Below are positions 6,953 through 17,922 of a stretch of DNA of 32,729 nucleotides, one piece after another. The translations under genes were made by a program, and so were the position numbers. The notes under the pieces are model-generated. The model saw nothing but the letters and a program-made list of their open reading frames with translations, did no database searches and was not told the origin of the DNA. This DNA is from Candidatus Aquitaenariimonas noxiae (GTDB taxonomy: Bacteria; Omnitrophota; Gorgyraeia; Aquitaenariimonadales; Aquitaenariimonadaceae). The DNA lies in NCBI GenBank assembly GCA_002780005.1, contig PEWV01000067.1, positions 1 to 32,729 of the forward strand. The letters are read 5' to 3'. Every line of letters starts with the position of its first letter. Position 1 is the first letter of the stretch.

Positions 6953-7813
6953 TTATTTATGCAAACGCGTAATTTGCGCTTCGAGCGCTTTCTTCATAAC
7001 TCCGACAGGCGCCTGCCGCGCCGTCCAGAACTTGAAGGCAGCGGCACCCTGATAGAGCAGCATGCCCAGGCCGTTCATGGTCTTTAAACCCATCCGTTTG
7101 GCGTCTTTTAAAAGAGGCGTTTCAGGCGGGTTATATATAACGTCGCAGACTACCAGGCCCTTGTGCAAAAGTTTTTTATCCAAAAGCTTCGGGTCGTCTT
7201 TTTTCATGCCGCAGGGGCTCGCGTTTATCAATACATCGGCTTTTAATATCTCTTCGGCCATTGCCTCCTTATCTTTCGAAGAGACCGCTTTCACGAATGA
7301 GCTCGTATTTTTGGCTATACGGCAGGCAAGCGCTTTTGCCTTGTCCTCAAAAATGTCGTATATCACAAGCGATCTTGCGCCGCTAAAAGCCATTTCAAAT
7401 CCTACTGACTTCGCCGCGCCTCCGGCTCCGAACATGAATATATTTTTACCTTTAGGGGTCTTACCGGTGACAAGCTTAAAAGATTTAACAAAACCTTTTC
7501 CGTCGGTATTTTCGCCGAAAAGTTTTCCGTTTTTTACGACAACGGTATTCACTGCCCCGATGAGCTTGGCGCTTTCACTTATTTTATCGAGGTATTCCAT
7601 CACTCTTTCCTTGTACGGGATAGTGACATTAAGCCCCGAGGCCCCGCGCGCTATAATATTCGCGAAGCCTTCCTTGAATTTTTCGGGTTGTACAGGGAAT
7701 AAAACATACTCGGCATTTATTCCGAGCTGCTTAAAAGCCGCGTTATGCATGGCTGGAGAGTAGGAATGGCTTACGGGATATCCGATTAGGCCATATAGGC
7801 GGATCTCATCCAT
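6953..7813 (-). CDS. aroE: Shikimate 5-dehydrogenase
   Basis: AroE reduces 3-dehydroshikimate to shikimate with NADPH. The 286-residue product has the substrate pocket YPVSHSYSPAMHNAAF and the catalytic Lys in NVTIPYKE. The catalytic Asp lies in NTDGKGF, and the nucleotide loop reads GAGGAAKSVGFE. A C-terminal GLGMLLYQGAAAFKFWTA completes the fold. I use the ATG at 7813; a TTG at 7816 would add one residue. No Shine-Dalgarno sequence is visible, but leuA ends only ten bases upstream, so translation is probably coupled. Confidence 0.95.
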   Translation of the reverse strand: MDEIRLYGLIGYPVSHSYSPAMHNAAFKQLGINAEYVLFPVQPEKFKEGFANIIARGASGLNVTIPYKERVMEYLDKISESAKLIGAVNTVVVKNGKLFGENTDGKGFVKSFKLVTGKTPKGKNIFMFGAGGAAKSVGFEMAFSGARSLVIYDIFEDKAKALACRIAKNTSSFVKAVSSKDKEAMAEEILKADVLINASPCGMKKDDPKLLDKKLLHKGLVVCDVIYNPPETPLLKDAKRMGLKTMNGLGMLLYQGAAAFKFWTARQAPVGVMKKALEAQITRLHK

Positions 7814-7823
7814 CAAAGGATTA

Positions 7824-9344
7824 TTATTTCTTTCTCTTTTTAAATGCTACCTTATTTATAGCATTGACGTAGGCCTTGACGCTGGCTTCGACGATATCGG
7901 TACTCGCACCCCTTCCGGATACAACATCTTTCCCGAATCGCGCCAGGACTGTAACTTCGCCCACGGCATCTTTTCCGCTTGTAACTGCCTTCAATGAATA
8001 ATCTAGAAGCTTACCTTTTATCTTAGTAATTTTATCGATAGCTTTATAGCAGGCGTCGACAGGGCCGTCCCCGTTTGAGGCGCCCTGGACAATGCTGCCT
8101 TTATATTTAAGTTTGACCGCGCCTGTCGGAATAGTCTTGGTCCCGCTTGTTATGTGCATATACTCAAGCTTGTAAGTTTCCGGGATCTCCGTGATCTCGT
8201 CTTCTACGATCGCGACTATATCTTCGTCATAAACCTGTTTTTTCTTATCAGCCAGGGATTTAAACCGGTTAAACGCCTTTTCGATGGATTCTTGCTTCAA
8301 GTCGTAACCCAAAGAAGCAAGCCTGGATGAGAAGGCGTGCCTTCCTGAATGTTTGCCGAGCACAAGATTCGAGCCCTTGATGCCGATGTCCTCGGGTTTC
8401 ATTATTTCATACGTTGTCCTTTTCTTCATTACGCCGTCCTGGTGTATGCCGGCTTCATGCGCGAACGCGTTACTTCCGACAATGGCCTTATTCGGCTGGA
8501 CATTGACACCCGTGAGTTTGCTCACAAGCCTGCTTGTCTTGTAGATCTCTTTTGTATTAATGGATGTAACAGCCTGGAAATAATCTTTCCTTGTGGCAAT
8601 GGCCATAACTATTTCTTCAAGCGACGCGTTCCCGGCCCTCTCGCCCAGGCCATTTATAGTGCATTCAACTTGTCCGGCACCGTTTTTAACCGCTGACAGT
8701 GAATTCGCTACGGCAAGGCCAAGGTCATTATGGCAATGGACACTTATCATCGCTTTATCTATATTCGTGACATTTTCTCTTATGTCTTTTATCAACTTGC
8801 CGAATTCATAAGGGGTCATGTATCCGACCGTATCGGGTATATTAACTATAGTGGCGCCCGCGTCAATTACGGTCTCCACAACTTTGTAGAGAAACTCTTT
8901 TTCGCTCCGACCGGCATCTTCAGCCGAAAACTCGACTTCCCTTATTTTCTTCCTGGCATACTTAACCGCCCATTCCGCGATCTTCAAGACTTCAGCAGGC
9001 GTTTTCTTCAGCTTGTACTTCATATGTATAGGCGAAGTCGCCAAAAATACGTGAACCCTATTGTGTCTCGCGTATTTCACGGCGTTAAACGCCGCGTCAA
9101 TATCTTTAGGCATGCAGCGCGCCAAGCCGCATATTGTGGCCTTCTTCATAAGTTTGGCGATAGCCTTCACTGCCTCGAAATCCCCGGGGCTCGAGATGGG
9201 AAACCCTGCCTCCATGACATTCACGCCGAGGCTTTCCAGCTGTTTGGCTATCTCTATTTTTTCCTTTACGGTAAGAGAGCATCCCGGAGCTTGCTCGCCA
9301 TCGCGGAGCGTTGTGTCGAATATGATTATCTTGTTGTCATTCAT
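7824..9344 (-). CDS. leuA: 2-isopropylmalate synthase
   Basis: LeuA condenses acetyl-CoA with 2-oxoisovalerate, the first step specific to leucine. The 506-residue length is normal for the bacterial long form. The N-terminal TIM barrel starts [16 protein letters not shown], with the metal-binding Asp and the catalytic Arg. [14 protein letters not shown] carries the metal His pair, and [14 protein letters not shown] and [10 protein letters not shown] follow. The C-terminal 120 residues form the regulatory leucine-sensing domain ([34 protein letters not shown]). This implies feedback inhibition by leucine, known for the family. GAGGTGG precedes the ATG. Citramalate synthase is a related alternative, but the motifs and the ilv neighbours favour LeuA. 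leuB, leuC and leuD are not in the window. Confidence 0.93.
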   Translation of the reverse strand: MNDNKIIIFDTTLRDGEQAPGCSLTVKEKIEIAKQLESLGVNVMEAGFPISSPGDFEAVKAIAKLMKKATICGLARCMPKDIDAAFNAVKYARHNRVHVFLATSPIHMKYKLKKTPAEVLKIAEWAVKYARKKIREVEFSAEDAGRSEKEFLYKVVETVIDAGATIVNIPDTVGYMTPYEFGKLIKDIRENVTNIDKAMISVHCHNDLGLAVANSLSAVKNGAGQVECTINGLGERAGNASLEEIVMAIATRKDYFQAVTSINTKEIYKTSRLVSKLTGVNVQPNKAIVGSNAFAHEAGIHQDGVMKKRTTYEIMKPEDIGIKGSNLVLGKHSGRHAFSSRLASLGYDLKQESIEKAFNRFKSLADKKKQVYDEDIVAIVEDEITEIPETYKLEYMHITSGTKTIPTGAVKLKYKGSIVQGASNGDGPVDACYKAIDKITKIKGKLLDYSLKAVTSGKDAVGEVTVLARFGKDVVSGRGASTDIVEASVKAYVNAINKVAFKKRKK

Positions 9345-9389
9345 TTTTTACCACCTCATAAATATATCAACCAAATAATAGCAACTGTC

Positions 9390-9460
9390 TTAGCTCATAG
9401 CTCTTAGCTGATAGCTCTTAGGCATTTTCTATGAGCTATGACCTATCAGCTATCACCTAA
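9390..9460. repeat. Heptad palindrome, TAGCTCA family (leuA-ilvC gap)
   Basis: This is a diverged copy of the palindrome at 4444-4513. The left arm is TTAGCTC-ATAGCTC-TTAGCTG-ATAGCTC-TTAGG and the right arm is CTATGAG-CTATGAC-CTATCAG-CTATCAC-CTAA. It nearly fills the 129-base gap between leuA and ilvC. The unit order differs from the other copies although the overall shape is kept. Confidence 0.85.
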
Positions 9461-9473
9461 ACGTGGGTAGCTT

Positions 9474-10466
<993 letters not shown>

Positions 10467-10471
10467 TTTGC

Positions 10472-11011
10472 TTACTCCTTCTTTTTAGGTTTTAGGTTCT
10501 TGGTTTTAGGTTCTTTATTATTTCCCAAAGTTATTTCCTGCTCTGTACCGATCGCGATCCTGCCCGTCCTCACGAGCTCCCTAATACCGAAAGGTTTTAA
10601 TAATTTGATCAGGGCCTCTATCTGGATCTCGTCTCCGGTTGCTTCGATGGTCAACATCTTGGAACCGGCGTTGGCAATTTTGCCTCCTGACGATTCGACT
10701 ATTTCTATTATCTCCTTACGCGTCTTTGGGGTTATATTGACCTTAAGCAATAGAAGTTCCTTCTCTATAAAGCTCTTTCCGACATAATCGTGGACTTTTA
10801 TGACGTCTATGAGCTTATTGAGCTGCTTCTTGATCTGCTCCAGTGTCTTTTCGTCGCCTTCGGAGACGATAGTCATCCTGGAAACTGTCGGGTCTTCTGT
10901 CTCACCGACGGCTAAAGAATCTATATTAAACCCTCTCGCGCTAAACAAGCCGGACACGCGGGCCAGGACACCGAATTTGTTCTCGACTAGGACTGATATT
11001 GTGTGTTTCAT
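10472..11011 (-). CDS. ilvH: Acetolactate synthase small (regulatory) subunit
   Basis: IlvH binds the large subunit IlvB, raises its activity and confers valine feedback inhibition. An N-terminal ACT domain is clear ([36 protein letters not shown], with the valine-site Gly-Phe-Asn-Ile). The conserved C-terminal region has ELLLLKVNI...[18 protein letters not shown]. Family members usually end near residue 160. This one has about 18 extra basic residues, ending [11 protein letters not shown], which are read from a GGTTTTAG heptad repeat (10482-10516). The repeat has therefore probably extended the C-terminus. The gene ends five bases before ilvC. Confidence 0.95.
   Translation of the reverse strand: MKHTISVLVENKFGVLARVSGLFSARGFNIDSLAVGETEDPTVSRMTIVSEGDEKTLEQIKKQLNKLIDVIKVHDYVGKSFIEKELLLLKVNITPKTRKEIIEIVESSGGKIANAGSKMLTIEATGDEIQIEALIKLLKPFGIRELVRTGRIAIGTEQEITLGNNKEPKTKNLKPKKKE
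10482..10516. repeat. Heptad repeat GTTTTAG inside the 3' end of ilvH
   Basis: Five gapless 7-nt units occur on the plus strand: TTTTTAG, GTTTTAG, GTTCTTG, GTTTTAG, GTTCTTT. They encode the Pro/Lys/Asn-rich tail of IlvH on the minus strand. Confidence 0.7.
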
Positions 11012-11053
11012 GCTGATTACTCCACTTTATACAGCGTATCGTGAATCATACGG

Positions 11054-11122
11054 TTAGCTCGTAGCTCATAGCTGATAGCTCTTAGGACTCCTATCACCTA
11101 TGACCTATGAGCTATGACCTAA
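11054..11122. repeat. Heptad palindrome, TAGCTCA family (ilvH-ilvB gap)
   Basis: This copy differs at only one position (GTAGCTC for TTAGCTC) from the 69-base cores at 4444 and 12880. It is preceded by a GCGTATCGTGAATC remnant of the outer TATTGCG family. It occupies half of the 134-base gap between ilvH and ilvB. Confidence 0.85.
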
Positions 11123-11145
11123 CTCAGCAGTTCTCCGTACGTCCG

Positions 11146-12822
11146 TCATGCCATGCCCTCTATCATCCTGTTGATCGCTTCGCCTGCGGGCGCCATAGGA
11201 TAAACATTCTCTTCATTTTCGACGATAAAATCTATTAACACAACATTATCAATAGATAAAGCCTTATCTATCGCTTTTCTCACATCTTTCTTTTCCTTAA
11301 CGCGAATACCTGCCGCGCCATAACTCTCGGCAAGTTTAACAAAATCAGGGCAGGCGTTATCCTTAAGGCACGTGTAGGAATATCTTTTCTTATAAAAGAG
11401 TTCCTGCCACTGCCTCACCATTCCCAGACAGCCATTATTCAGGATCATTATTTTAACGGGTATTTTATTGCTGACCGCGGTCGCCAACTCCTGAATGTTC
11501 ATTTGTATAGAACCGTCACCCGCAATATCTATAACTGTCTTATCAGGCCTGCCGAATTTTGCGCCTATCGCAGCCGGAAAACCGTAACCCATCGTGCCAA
11601 GCCCCCCGCTCGATATAAAAGTGCGCGGCTCGTCATATTTGTACCACTGCGCTGACCACATCTGGTTCTGTCCAACCTCAGTGCAGATTATAGCCTTCCC
11701 TTTGGTCGCTTCATAAATTTGCTCAATAACATATTGCGGACGCAATTTCTCATCCTTCTTGTAGTAAAGAGGATGCTTATCGCGCCACTTCTCTATTTTG
11801 TCCGCCCATTCGCTCGCATTGACCTTTTTGACAAACTTATTTAGTTCCTTTAAAACGCATTTGCAATCGCCGACTATTGGAATATCCACATCAACATTTT
11901 TGCTGACATTGGCCGGATCTATATCTATATGAATTATCTTCGCGTGCGGGGCAAACGCGTCAAGCTTCCCGGTAACCCTGTCGTCAAATCTCGCGCCTAT
12001 GGCGACTATAAGATCTGATTCCATGATAGCGTGGTTAGCGTAAGCTGTCCCGTGCATACCCAGCATGCCCAAAGAAAGTTCATGAGTCCCGGGAAATGCG
12101 CCCATGCCCAGCAAGGTAGTGGTAACAGGTATATGGGTCTTCGTGGCTAACTCATAGAGTTCTTTTGCCGCGTTCGAAATAATAACCCCTCCGCCGGCGT
12201 ATATTATCGGCCGCTTACTTGATAGTATTGCTTTTGCCGCTTTTTTTATCTGGCCTATATGCCCTTCGTAAGTCGGCTTGTAACCCCTAATATTAACTTC
12301 TTTCGGATAATTAAATTCTACCTGTTGCAGCTGAACGTCGCTCGGTATATCTATAAGCACAGGCCCGGGCCTTCCGGTCCTTGCAATATGGAACGCTTCT
12401 TTTATAACGCGGGCTAAGTCTTTGGCGTCTCTCACCAGGTAATTGTGCTTAGTGATAGGACGCGTTATCCCAACCATATCCGCTTCCTGAAACGCGTCAT
12501 TCCCTATTAAAAATGTTTTTACCTGGCCTGTAAGCGCAACCATAGGTATAGAATCCATATAAGCATTGGCTATCCCTGTAACAAGATTGGTCGCGCCCGG
12601 CCCGCTTGTCGCAAGGCAGACTCCGACTTTTCCGGTTGCCCTCGCGTAACCGTCAGCGGCATGCGCGGCTCCCTGTTCGTGACGCGTCAAAATAAACTTC
12701 ACCGGGGCGTCGTAGAGCTTGTCAAAAATAGGAAGCACAGCTCCGCCCGGATAGCCGAAGATTATATCGACCTTTTCCATCTTAAGGGACTCCAGTAATA
12801 TTTCCGCACCGCTTAACTTCAT
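11146..12822 (-). CDS. ilvB: Acetolactate synthase large (catalytic) subunit
   Basis: IlvB is the thiamine-diphosphate enzyme that condenses two pyruvates to acetolactate, or pyruvate with 2-oxobutyrate to acetohydroxybutyrate. The 558-residue product has the N-terminal domain with the catalytic Glu region [15 protein letters not shown]...[19 protein letters not shown]. The central FAD domain follows ([27 protein letters not shown]). The C-terminal thiamine-diphosphate motif [15 protein letters not shown] ends with Asn-Asn. The residues at the usual herbicide and quinone pocket look standard. GGAG precedes the ATG. The subunit gene ilvH follows, separated by a palindrome. Confidence 0.96.
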   Translation of the reverse strand: MKLSGAEILLESLKMEKVDIIFGYPGGAVLPIFDKLYDAPVKFILTRHEQGAAHAADGYARATGKVGVCLATSGPGATNLVTGIANAYMDSIPMVALTGQVKTFLIGNDAFQEADMVGITRPITKHNYLVRDAKDLARVIKEAFHIARTGRPGPVLIDIPSDVQLQQVEFNYPKEVNIRGYKPTYEGHIGQIKKAAKAILSSKRPIIYAGGGVIISNAAKELYELATKTHIPVTTTLLGMGAFPGTHELSLGMLGMHGTAYANHAIMESDLIVAIGARFDDRVTGKLDAFAPHAKIIHIDIDPANVSKNVDVDIPIVGDCKCVLKELNKFVKKVNASEWADKIEKWRDKHPLYYKKDEKLRPQYVIEQIYEATKGKAIICTEVGQNQMWSAQWYKYDEPRTFISSGGLGTMGYGFPAAIGAKFGRPDKTVIDIAGDGSIQMNIQELATAVSNKIPVKIMILNNGCLGMVRQWQELFYKKRYSYTCLKDNACPDFVKLAESYGAAGIRVKEKKDVRKAIDKALSIDNVVLIDFIVENEENVYPMAPAGEAINRMIEGMA

Positions 12823-12841
12823 TGTTATTGCTCCATACTTT

Positions 12842-12960
12842 GCGTATTGCGAATCGTATTAGTCACCACGACATTAGTTTTAGCTCTTAGCTCATAGCTG
12901 ATAGCTCTTAGGACTCCTATCACCTATGACCTATGAGCTATGACCTAACTACACTATACG
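12842..12960. repeat. Composite nested heptad palindrome (copy between ilvB and ilvD)
   Basis: The outer arms are GCGTATTGCGAAT (12842-12854) and CTATACG (12954-12960). Between them come AGTCACCACGAC and then the ten-heptamer TAGCTCA core (12880-12948), identical to the core at 4444-4513. The right outer arm supplies the last codon and stop of ilvD. Confidence 0.85.
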
Positions 12961-14609
12961 CTGAAAACTGCGCCTTTGCTCGCCGAAGTGACAAACTTCG
13001 CGTATCTCGCGAGATATCCGTCTTTCACTTTAGGCTCTGGCGCTCTCCATTTACTTAATCTTTGCTTGATCTCCAGATCCGACAGCTTAACGTCAAGCGT
13101 TCGCTTCGGAATATCCATAGAAATAATATCCCCGTCCTGCACAATGGCTATAGGGCCGCCTGCCGCTGCTTCGGGAGAAATGTGCCCGATACATGGACCT
13201 CTCGTCCCGCCGCTGAACCTTCCGTCAGTAACGAGCGCAACGCTTTCGCCAAGCCCCATCCCCACGATAGCGGAAGTGACTGAAAGCATCTCCCTCATGC
13301 CGGGCCCGCCTTTCGGGCCTTCGTACCTTATAACCACAATGTCACCTGCTTTTATCTGCTTATTCATAACGGCTTCCATAGCCTTTTCTTCCGCGTCGAA
13401 AACTCTCGCCGTTCCTGTAAACGTCATCATCTTGCTCGAGACAGCGGCCTGTTTCACGACAGCGCCCTCAGGGGCAAGTGAACCTTTAAGAATAGCTATT
13501 CCGCCTTCATGGGCATATGGTTTATTCATAGGCCGTATAATTTCATCTTCGTACGGCTTAGCTTCCCTTGCGATCTGATTAATTGTTTTGCCGCTAAGCG
13601 TAGTGCAATTTTTTAGGATCGACTGCAGCCTGTTCAAAATAACAGGAACTCCTCCGGCCCATTCAATATCTTCCATGAGATAGTCTCCGGACGGTTCAAT
13701 ACTTGTGATACGCGGCGTATGCCTGCTTATATTATCGAATAGATCGATAGGCAATTCTATTCCTGCCTCATGCGCCATAGCTATCAGATGAAGTACCGTG
13801 TTGCTTGAACCACCCATAGCCATGTCGACCATGATCGCGTTCTCGAACGCCTCTCTTGTCAAAATAGTTCTCGGTAAAACTTCGCGCCGCACAAGATTGA
13901 CGATCAACTCTCCGCTCTCAAGCGCGATCCTGTCTTTATTAGCGAAACCTGCCAAAGCCGTGCCGCAACCGGGCAAACTCAAGCCTAAGACTTCCACAAG
14001 ACAGCTTTGCGTGTTCGCTGTATAAAGCCCCTGGCATGACCCCTGCCCGGGACAGGCGCACATCTCTATTTCTCCTGCTTCTTCAGCCGAAATTTCTCCA
14101 TTTTTAATTTTCCCGACAAGTTCAAATGTATCCCTCACCAAGGAAAGCTTCTTACCTCTGTATCTCCCTGAGATCATAGGGCCTGCCGTAACAATGATAG
14201 AAGGAATGTTGAGCCTGGCGATAGCCATAACCATGCCCGGTGTAATTTTATCGCAATCTGTAAGACAGACCAATCCATCGAAACAATTCGACTTAACAAC
14301 GCTCTCCACGGCATCGGCAATAAGTTCCCTGGTAGGCAGGGAATATCTCATTCCTGAATGCCCCATAGCTATACCGTCGCAAACTCCAGGTATCCCAAAG
14401 AAAAAAGGAACTCCGCCGCCGCTGGCTATGCCGCGCTCAATAAAGCGTTCCAGCCGCCTCATGCCTATATGACCCGGTATAATGTCAGAAAAAGACGTAG
14501 CTACACCTATAAACGGCTTTGCCATATCCCGCTTACAAATACCGGTAGCGTACAAAAGCGCCCTATGCGGCGTTCTTTCCGGACCTCTCTTTATGCGATC
14601 GCTTCTCAT
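12954..14609 (-). CDS. ilvD: Dihydroxy-acid dehydratase
   Basis: IlvD dehydrates 2,3-dihydroxy-isovalerate or -methylvalerate to the 2-oxo acids, using an iron-sulfur cluster. The 551-residue product shows the cluster cysteines in [16 protein letters not shown] and CACPGQGSC. It also has the family block [18 protein letters not shown], the [14 protein letters not shown] loop and [29 protein letters not shown] precedes the ATG. It is the first gene of the biosynthetic transcription unit, downstream of a consensus sigma-70 promoter and a 75-base leader hairpin. The stop codon and last codon lie in the edge of a composite palindrome. Confidence 0.97.
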   Translation of the reverse strand: MRSDRIKRGPERTPHRALLYATGICKRDMAKPFIGVATSFSDIIPGHIGMRRLERFIERGIASGGGVPFFFGIPGVCDGIAMGHSGMRYSLPTRELIADAVESVVKSNCFDGLVCLTDCDKITPGMVMAIARLNIPSIIVTAGPMISGRYRGKKLSLVRDTFELVGKIKNGEISAEEAGEIEMCACPGQGSCQGLYTANTQSCLVEVLGLSLPGCGTALAGFANKDRIALESGELIVNLVRREVLPRTILTREAFENAIMVDMAMGGSSNTVLHLIAMAHEAGIELPIDLFDNISRHTPRITSIEPSGDYLMEDIEWAGGVPVILNRLQSILKNCTTLSGKTINQIAREAKPYEDEIIRPMNKPYAHEGGIAILKGSLAPEGAVVKQAAVSSKMMTFTGTARVFDAEEKAMEAVMNKQIKAGDIVVIRYEGPKGGPGMREMLSVTSAIVGMGLGESVALVTDGRFSGGTRGPCIGHISPEAAAGGPIAIVQDGDIISMDIPKRTLDVKLSDLEIKQRLSKWRAPEPKVKDGYLARYAKFVTSASKGAVFSV

Positions 14610-14629
14610 ATATCCTCTCCATATATAGT

Positions 14630-14704
14630 ATGATTACAGTGATGAAGAAATGATTACAGTGATAACCTCATCACTGTCATCAATCTTTTTATCACTGTCA
14701 TCAT
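14630..14704. repeat. Leader hairpin GATTACAGTGAT (ilvD leader)
   Basis: Each arm of this palindrome holds two copies of a 12-14-base unit (ATGATTACAGTGAT / ATCACTGTCATCAT). It lies in the transcribed leader between the ilvD promoter and start. A second copy of the family is in the leader of the unrelated gene at 18932-19531 (19567-19640). The hairpin is therefore a repeat rather than a branched-chain attenuator; I see no leader peptide rich in Leu, Val or Ile codons. Confidence 0.75.
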
Positions 14705-14742
14705 AATTAATCTTTCCTATCCTCTAAATTAAGGTGCTGATT

Positions 14743-14771
14743 ATTATATAAAATATGACCTATATTGTCAA
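14743..14771 (-). promoter_or_regulatory. Consensus sigma-70 promoter of the ilv-leu-aro run
   Basis: On the minus strand a perfect TTGACA (14766-14771) stands 17 bases from a perfect TATAAT (14743-14748). Transcription should start near 14736 and give a leader of about 127 bases with the GATTACAGTGAT hairpin before ilvD. No other strong promoter was found in the gaps down to aroK, so this may drive the whole run. Confidence 0.8.
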
Positions 14772-14827
14772 ATGAATTAGGATGGGCATGGCAGTAATAG
14801 AGGCGAACAGCGTACGGCGAACTGAGA

Positions 14828-15070
14828 AGTCACCACGTCACAAGGTCACAACGTCACCAGCAAAAGATAGTAGATGATAGAGTACCAAATCACAATATAC
14901 AAATCACAAATTACAAACAATAAACAATATACAATGACCAAAATTACAAAAAAGAAATTTTGTTTATTGTGATTTTGGATTTGTAATTTGTTTGTGATTT
15001 GGTGCTTGTAATTTGGAATGTATACAAAACCTTTTAACTGGTGACTTGGTGTCGTGGTGACTTGGTGACT
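14828..15070. repeat. Nested palindromes filling the ilvD upstream gap
   Basis: The outer arms are octad units: GTCACCAC GTCACAAG GTCACAAC GTCACCAG (about 14829-14860), answered by GGTGACTT GGTGTCGT GGTGACTT GGTGACTT (15040-15071). Inside lie CAAATCA/CAATATA/CAAATTA heptads (14884-14950) and their inverted partners (14955-15015). A short GCGAACA-GCGTACG-GCGAACT heptad run precedes the block at 14803-14824. No coding sequence is visible between 14772 and 15080. Confidence 0.75.
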
Positions 15071-15080
15071 TTGCTACAGG

Positions 15081-17915
15081 CTAGGGCTTCATTTTCTTGT
15101 AAACTTCGTAGTAGTGAACGGCTATACCTAATAAATTGGGGGTATTGAAGTAGTTCCTGAATTTGGCCAGTTCCGCTTCCATATACGCTTCGCCTTCCTC
15201 ATAGAATGAAACGCGGTCGGCATAAGGATCGGGACTGTTATCCTGCACTTCTACGGCAACCCAGGTAGGCCCATAATTTATTTCATTTTCTGCATTATCT
15301 ATCATACCGTTAGTCCCTTCCGCAAAATCTCTGTAATCCATAATACATACTGAATCCGCTATATCACTTACATATTGGTTGAGCGGCCTGGCTGTTTTAT
15401 CACCGTTCCACGTATCAGTCATCCCGTCAAACCAAAACGGAATAACGCTTATAAATGGGTATCTAGCCGCAATTATATTCTTACAACCCTGAACCCAGTC
15501 TATATACCACTGAACCCTCATGTAAATATTGCTTTGCCATCCGGTCTGATCTATGGCATAAGGTTCCGTATCGTCTATGATGCCGTCGAATTGCCCATAA
15601 GCCTCTACGGCTCTTACATAATCCCAGCCTTCTTCGCTCGAAAGCATCTGGCCTTGGACATTGGCGCTTTGAGGAACCGCCCACCAGGGCCTGCCCTGAA
15701 GGCCATAGACTTTTATATTCTTTAAATGTGCTTCATTTATAAAAGCTGTATAAAAACCCTTGTCAATATCGGTCCCGCAAACCACACCTTGGCTGTTTAA
15801 AAATATAGTACTTATGCCTTTTACATAGCAGAAATCGAGAAGCTCTTTTCTTTTTACGGGATTATTAACAATGCCTTTACCGCCAGGATTGAATTCCCAT
15901 CTGAAATCTTCGGACGAGACGCCTTCGTTTTCAGTGACCCTTATAAAATCTATCCAGGCGTGGCCTTTCGCGCCCGTAGTAGGATAAAATCTCAGCTGTA
16001 CGACTTTATCAGACCAGTTGGCATTTGCCGAAAGGTCAAAAGAATAAGTATGAAGATCCCCGTCATTATTAATAGCGAAATTCACGGAATTTTCAGGCTT
16101 GTACTCGGTATCGCCTACTTTCTTCCAGACAAATTTCGCTTCGTTAAAATCCGTATCTATAATTTTGTAAGATATGCTCACTTTTTTAAGTATAGAAGTA
16201 TCGATAATAAGTCTCGGGCTTTCCATCGATGAATCCGAGTTTTTTAGTGCAGTGTTTATAAAACCATCACCAATGATATCAAAATTTCCAAGATCTCCTT
16301 GCGGCTTCCACCCCTCTGAGCCACCCGCGTCCCACGCATACCAAACAAAAATTGCCCTGTCACCTAAATTGCTGGGCTGGGCGTCGTTGAAAACTCTTAT
16401 CGACGCGGCCGCTTCTGAAACGTAATTACTATCAGATGCCTGGAGCGTTACATTATAATCGCCCGGGGTATCATAAATATGCGTAGTAACCGGACCTACT
16501 GCCTGCGTGCCGTCCCCTAAATTCCACACGCAACCCGGCGTCCATATAGGATTGTAGATAGTTTTAAAATCGATCTGCAGAGGTGCGATGCCTGTCTCGG
16601 GGGCAGCGTCTATGGATACGGCATGCAGCGGTTTTTGCACCGTTATTAAAACAGGTGCCGCGGAAGCCGTAATTCCGTCTTTATCCCTGATGGTTAATCT
16701 TACCGTATATAAGCTTGACGGGTTGAAGGTATGAGAAATCGAAGTCACATCAGTGGCTGTTGTGCCATCATCAAAATCCCACCAATATTTTCTTATAGGA
16801 ACGGGGCCGCTGGCTACAGCCTCAAAGTCAACCTTTAGCGGCGCTTCGCCTTCGATCACAGACGCATTAATAGAGCATGTCGGGAAATCACCCGGTGATT
16901 TAATAATTATAGTTATAGTTTCGGAATTGGTTAGTTGGCCGTCTGAAGCGGTAAATGTAACCGCATATCTGCCGACTTTTACAAATTTATCCAACCAACG
17001 AAGTTTATACACGACATATCCGGGCTCTGAAGATTCCTGGAAAAATCTCGCGCCTGCCGGCAAATTAACCGCTGTTATGGTAAGGGCATCCCCGTCATTA
17101 TCCGTGGCGGTGATCGCCTTTATAACAAACGTCTCGCCTTCTTTGCCCTGCTGGTTGCCTATCGGATTAAGCCTCGGAGGCAGATTGACATCGTCTATTG
17201 TTATAGTTATGGCCTCGGAATCCGTGAGTTTCCCGTCAGAAACCGTAAAGGTGACATTGTACACCCCCGGCTTGACAAATCTATCAAGCCAGCGGAGTTT
17301 GTATTCTATATACCCGGGCCGTGAAGCTACCTGGAAGAATCTCGCGCCTGCCGGCAGGTTTTCTGCCGTTAGCGTAAGCATATCCCCGTCAGGGTCCGAG
17401 GCCTTAATAGCCTTTATAGCGAAAAGCGTGCCTTCTGTTCCATGCTGGTTGCCTATCGGATACAGTTCCGGAGCATCATTAAGGCTATGTATCGTTATAG
17501 TTATAGTTTCGGAATCTGTCAACTGCCCGTCAGAGGCCGTAAACGTAACCGAGTACACGCCCGGAATGACAAATCTGTCGGGCCAACTAAGTTTGTATTC
17601 TACATATCCGGGTTGCGAAGTTACCTGGAAGAACCGCGCGCCGCTAGGCAGGTTATCGGCTGTTATCGTTAATGTATCGTTGTCCGGATCCATCGCTACG
17701 ATCTTCGGTATAACGAACGTTTGGTTCTCATTCCCTTCCTGGCCGCCTATAGGCTCTAGGACGGGCGGGTTATTCGAACTGACAACATTTACAGTGACAA
17801 GCACCATATCAAAAGTTTCCGAGTAGGCAAAATTAGAAAAGATCATCCCGCCTATTATCGCAAGGGCGATAACCGCGATGACCTTCCCGGCATGTACACT
17901 ATTCAAGCTAAACAT
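15081..17915 (-). CDS. Giant secreted Ig/PKD protein with TIM-barrel-like C-terminus
   Basis: This 944-residue exported protein has a signal peptide of about 33 residues ending in FAYS. Three Ig-like repeats of about 95 residues follow (about 50-340), each with NPP...LxPIGxQ, DxDxDxLTITAxNLPxGARFF and YxVTFTASDGxLTxSETITI. Two PKD domains come next (about 345-510; YWWDFDDGT, CVWNLGDGTQ), then a beta-sandwich that may bind carbohydrate (about 520-660; WSDKVVQLRFYP). The C-terminal 280 residues alternate strands and helices. They carry FDGIIDDTEPYAID, VIPFWFDGM and SVCIMDYRDF, resembling a glycoside-hydrolase-type TIM barrel with acidic residues at strand ends. The substrate is unknown. It follows the chaperone-like gene by seven bases and is probably surface-exposed. 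Confidence 0.7.
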   Translation of the reverse strand: MFSLNSVHAGKVIAVIALAIIGGMIFSNFAYSETFDMVLVTVNVVSSNNPPVLEPIGGQEGNENQTFVIPKIVAMDPDNDTLTITADNLPSGARFFQVTSQPGYVEYKLSWPDRFVIPGVYSVTFTASDGQLTDSETITITIHSLNDAPELYPIGNQHGTEGTLFAIKAIKASDPDGDMLTLTAENLPAGARFFQVASRPGYIEYKLRWLDRFVKPGVYNVTFTVSDGKLTDSEAITITIDDVNLPPRLNPIGNQQGKEGETFVIKAITATDNDGDALTITAVNLPAGARFFQESSEPGYVVYKLRWLDKFVKVGRYAVTFTASDGQLTNSETITIIIKSPGDFPTCSINASVIEGEAPLKVDFEAVASGPVPIRKYWWDFDDGTTATDVTSISHTFNPSSLYTVRLTIRDKDGITASAAPVLITVQKPLHAVSIDAAPETGIAPLQIDFKTIYNPIWTPGCVWNLGDGTQAVGPVTTHIYDTPGDYNVTLQASDSNYVSEAAASIRVFNDAQPSNLGDRAIFVWYAWDAGGSEGWKPQGDLGNFDIIGDGFINTALKNSDSSMESPRLIIDTSILKKVSISYKIIDTDFNEAKFVWKKVGDTEYKPENSVNFAINNDGDLHTYSFDLSANANWSDKVVQLRFYPTTGAKGHAWIDFIRVTENEGVSSEDFRWEFNPGGKGIVNNPVKRKELLDFCYVKGISTIFLNSQGVVCGTDIDKGFYTAFINEAHLKNIKVYGLQGRPWWAVPQSANVQGQMLSSEEGWDYVRAVEAYGQFDGIIDDTEPYAIDQTGWQSNIYMRVQWYIDWVQGCKNIIAARYPFISVIPFWFDGMTDTWNGDKTARPLNQYVSDIADSVCIMDYRDFAEGTNGMIDNAENEINYGPTWVAVEVQDNSPDPYADRVSFYEEGEAYMEAELAKFRNYFNTPNLLGIAVHYYEVYKKMKP

Positions 17916-17922
17916 AATCCGC

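Noticed and set aside
8730-9407. Plus-strand open frame opposite leuA
   Set aside because: It is antisense to well-conserved leuA codons, with no recognisable domain or start signal.
14630-14704. Branched-chain attenuator or T-box before ilvD
   Set aside because: There is no leader peptide with Leu/Val/Ile codons and no T-box sequence, and the same hairpin family precedes an unrelated operon.
16753-17826. Long plus-strand open frame opposite the Ig repeats
   Set aside because: It is a shadow of the repetitive secreted-protein gene. It has no ribosome site, and its Ser/Pro-rich translation simply mirrors the repeats.
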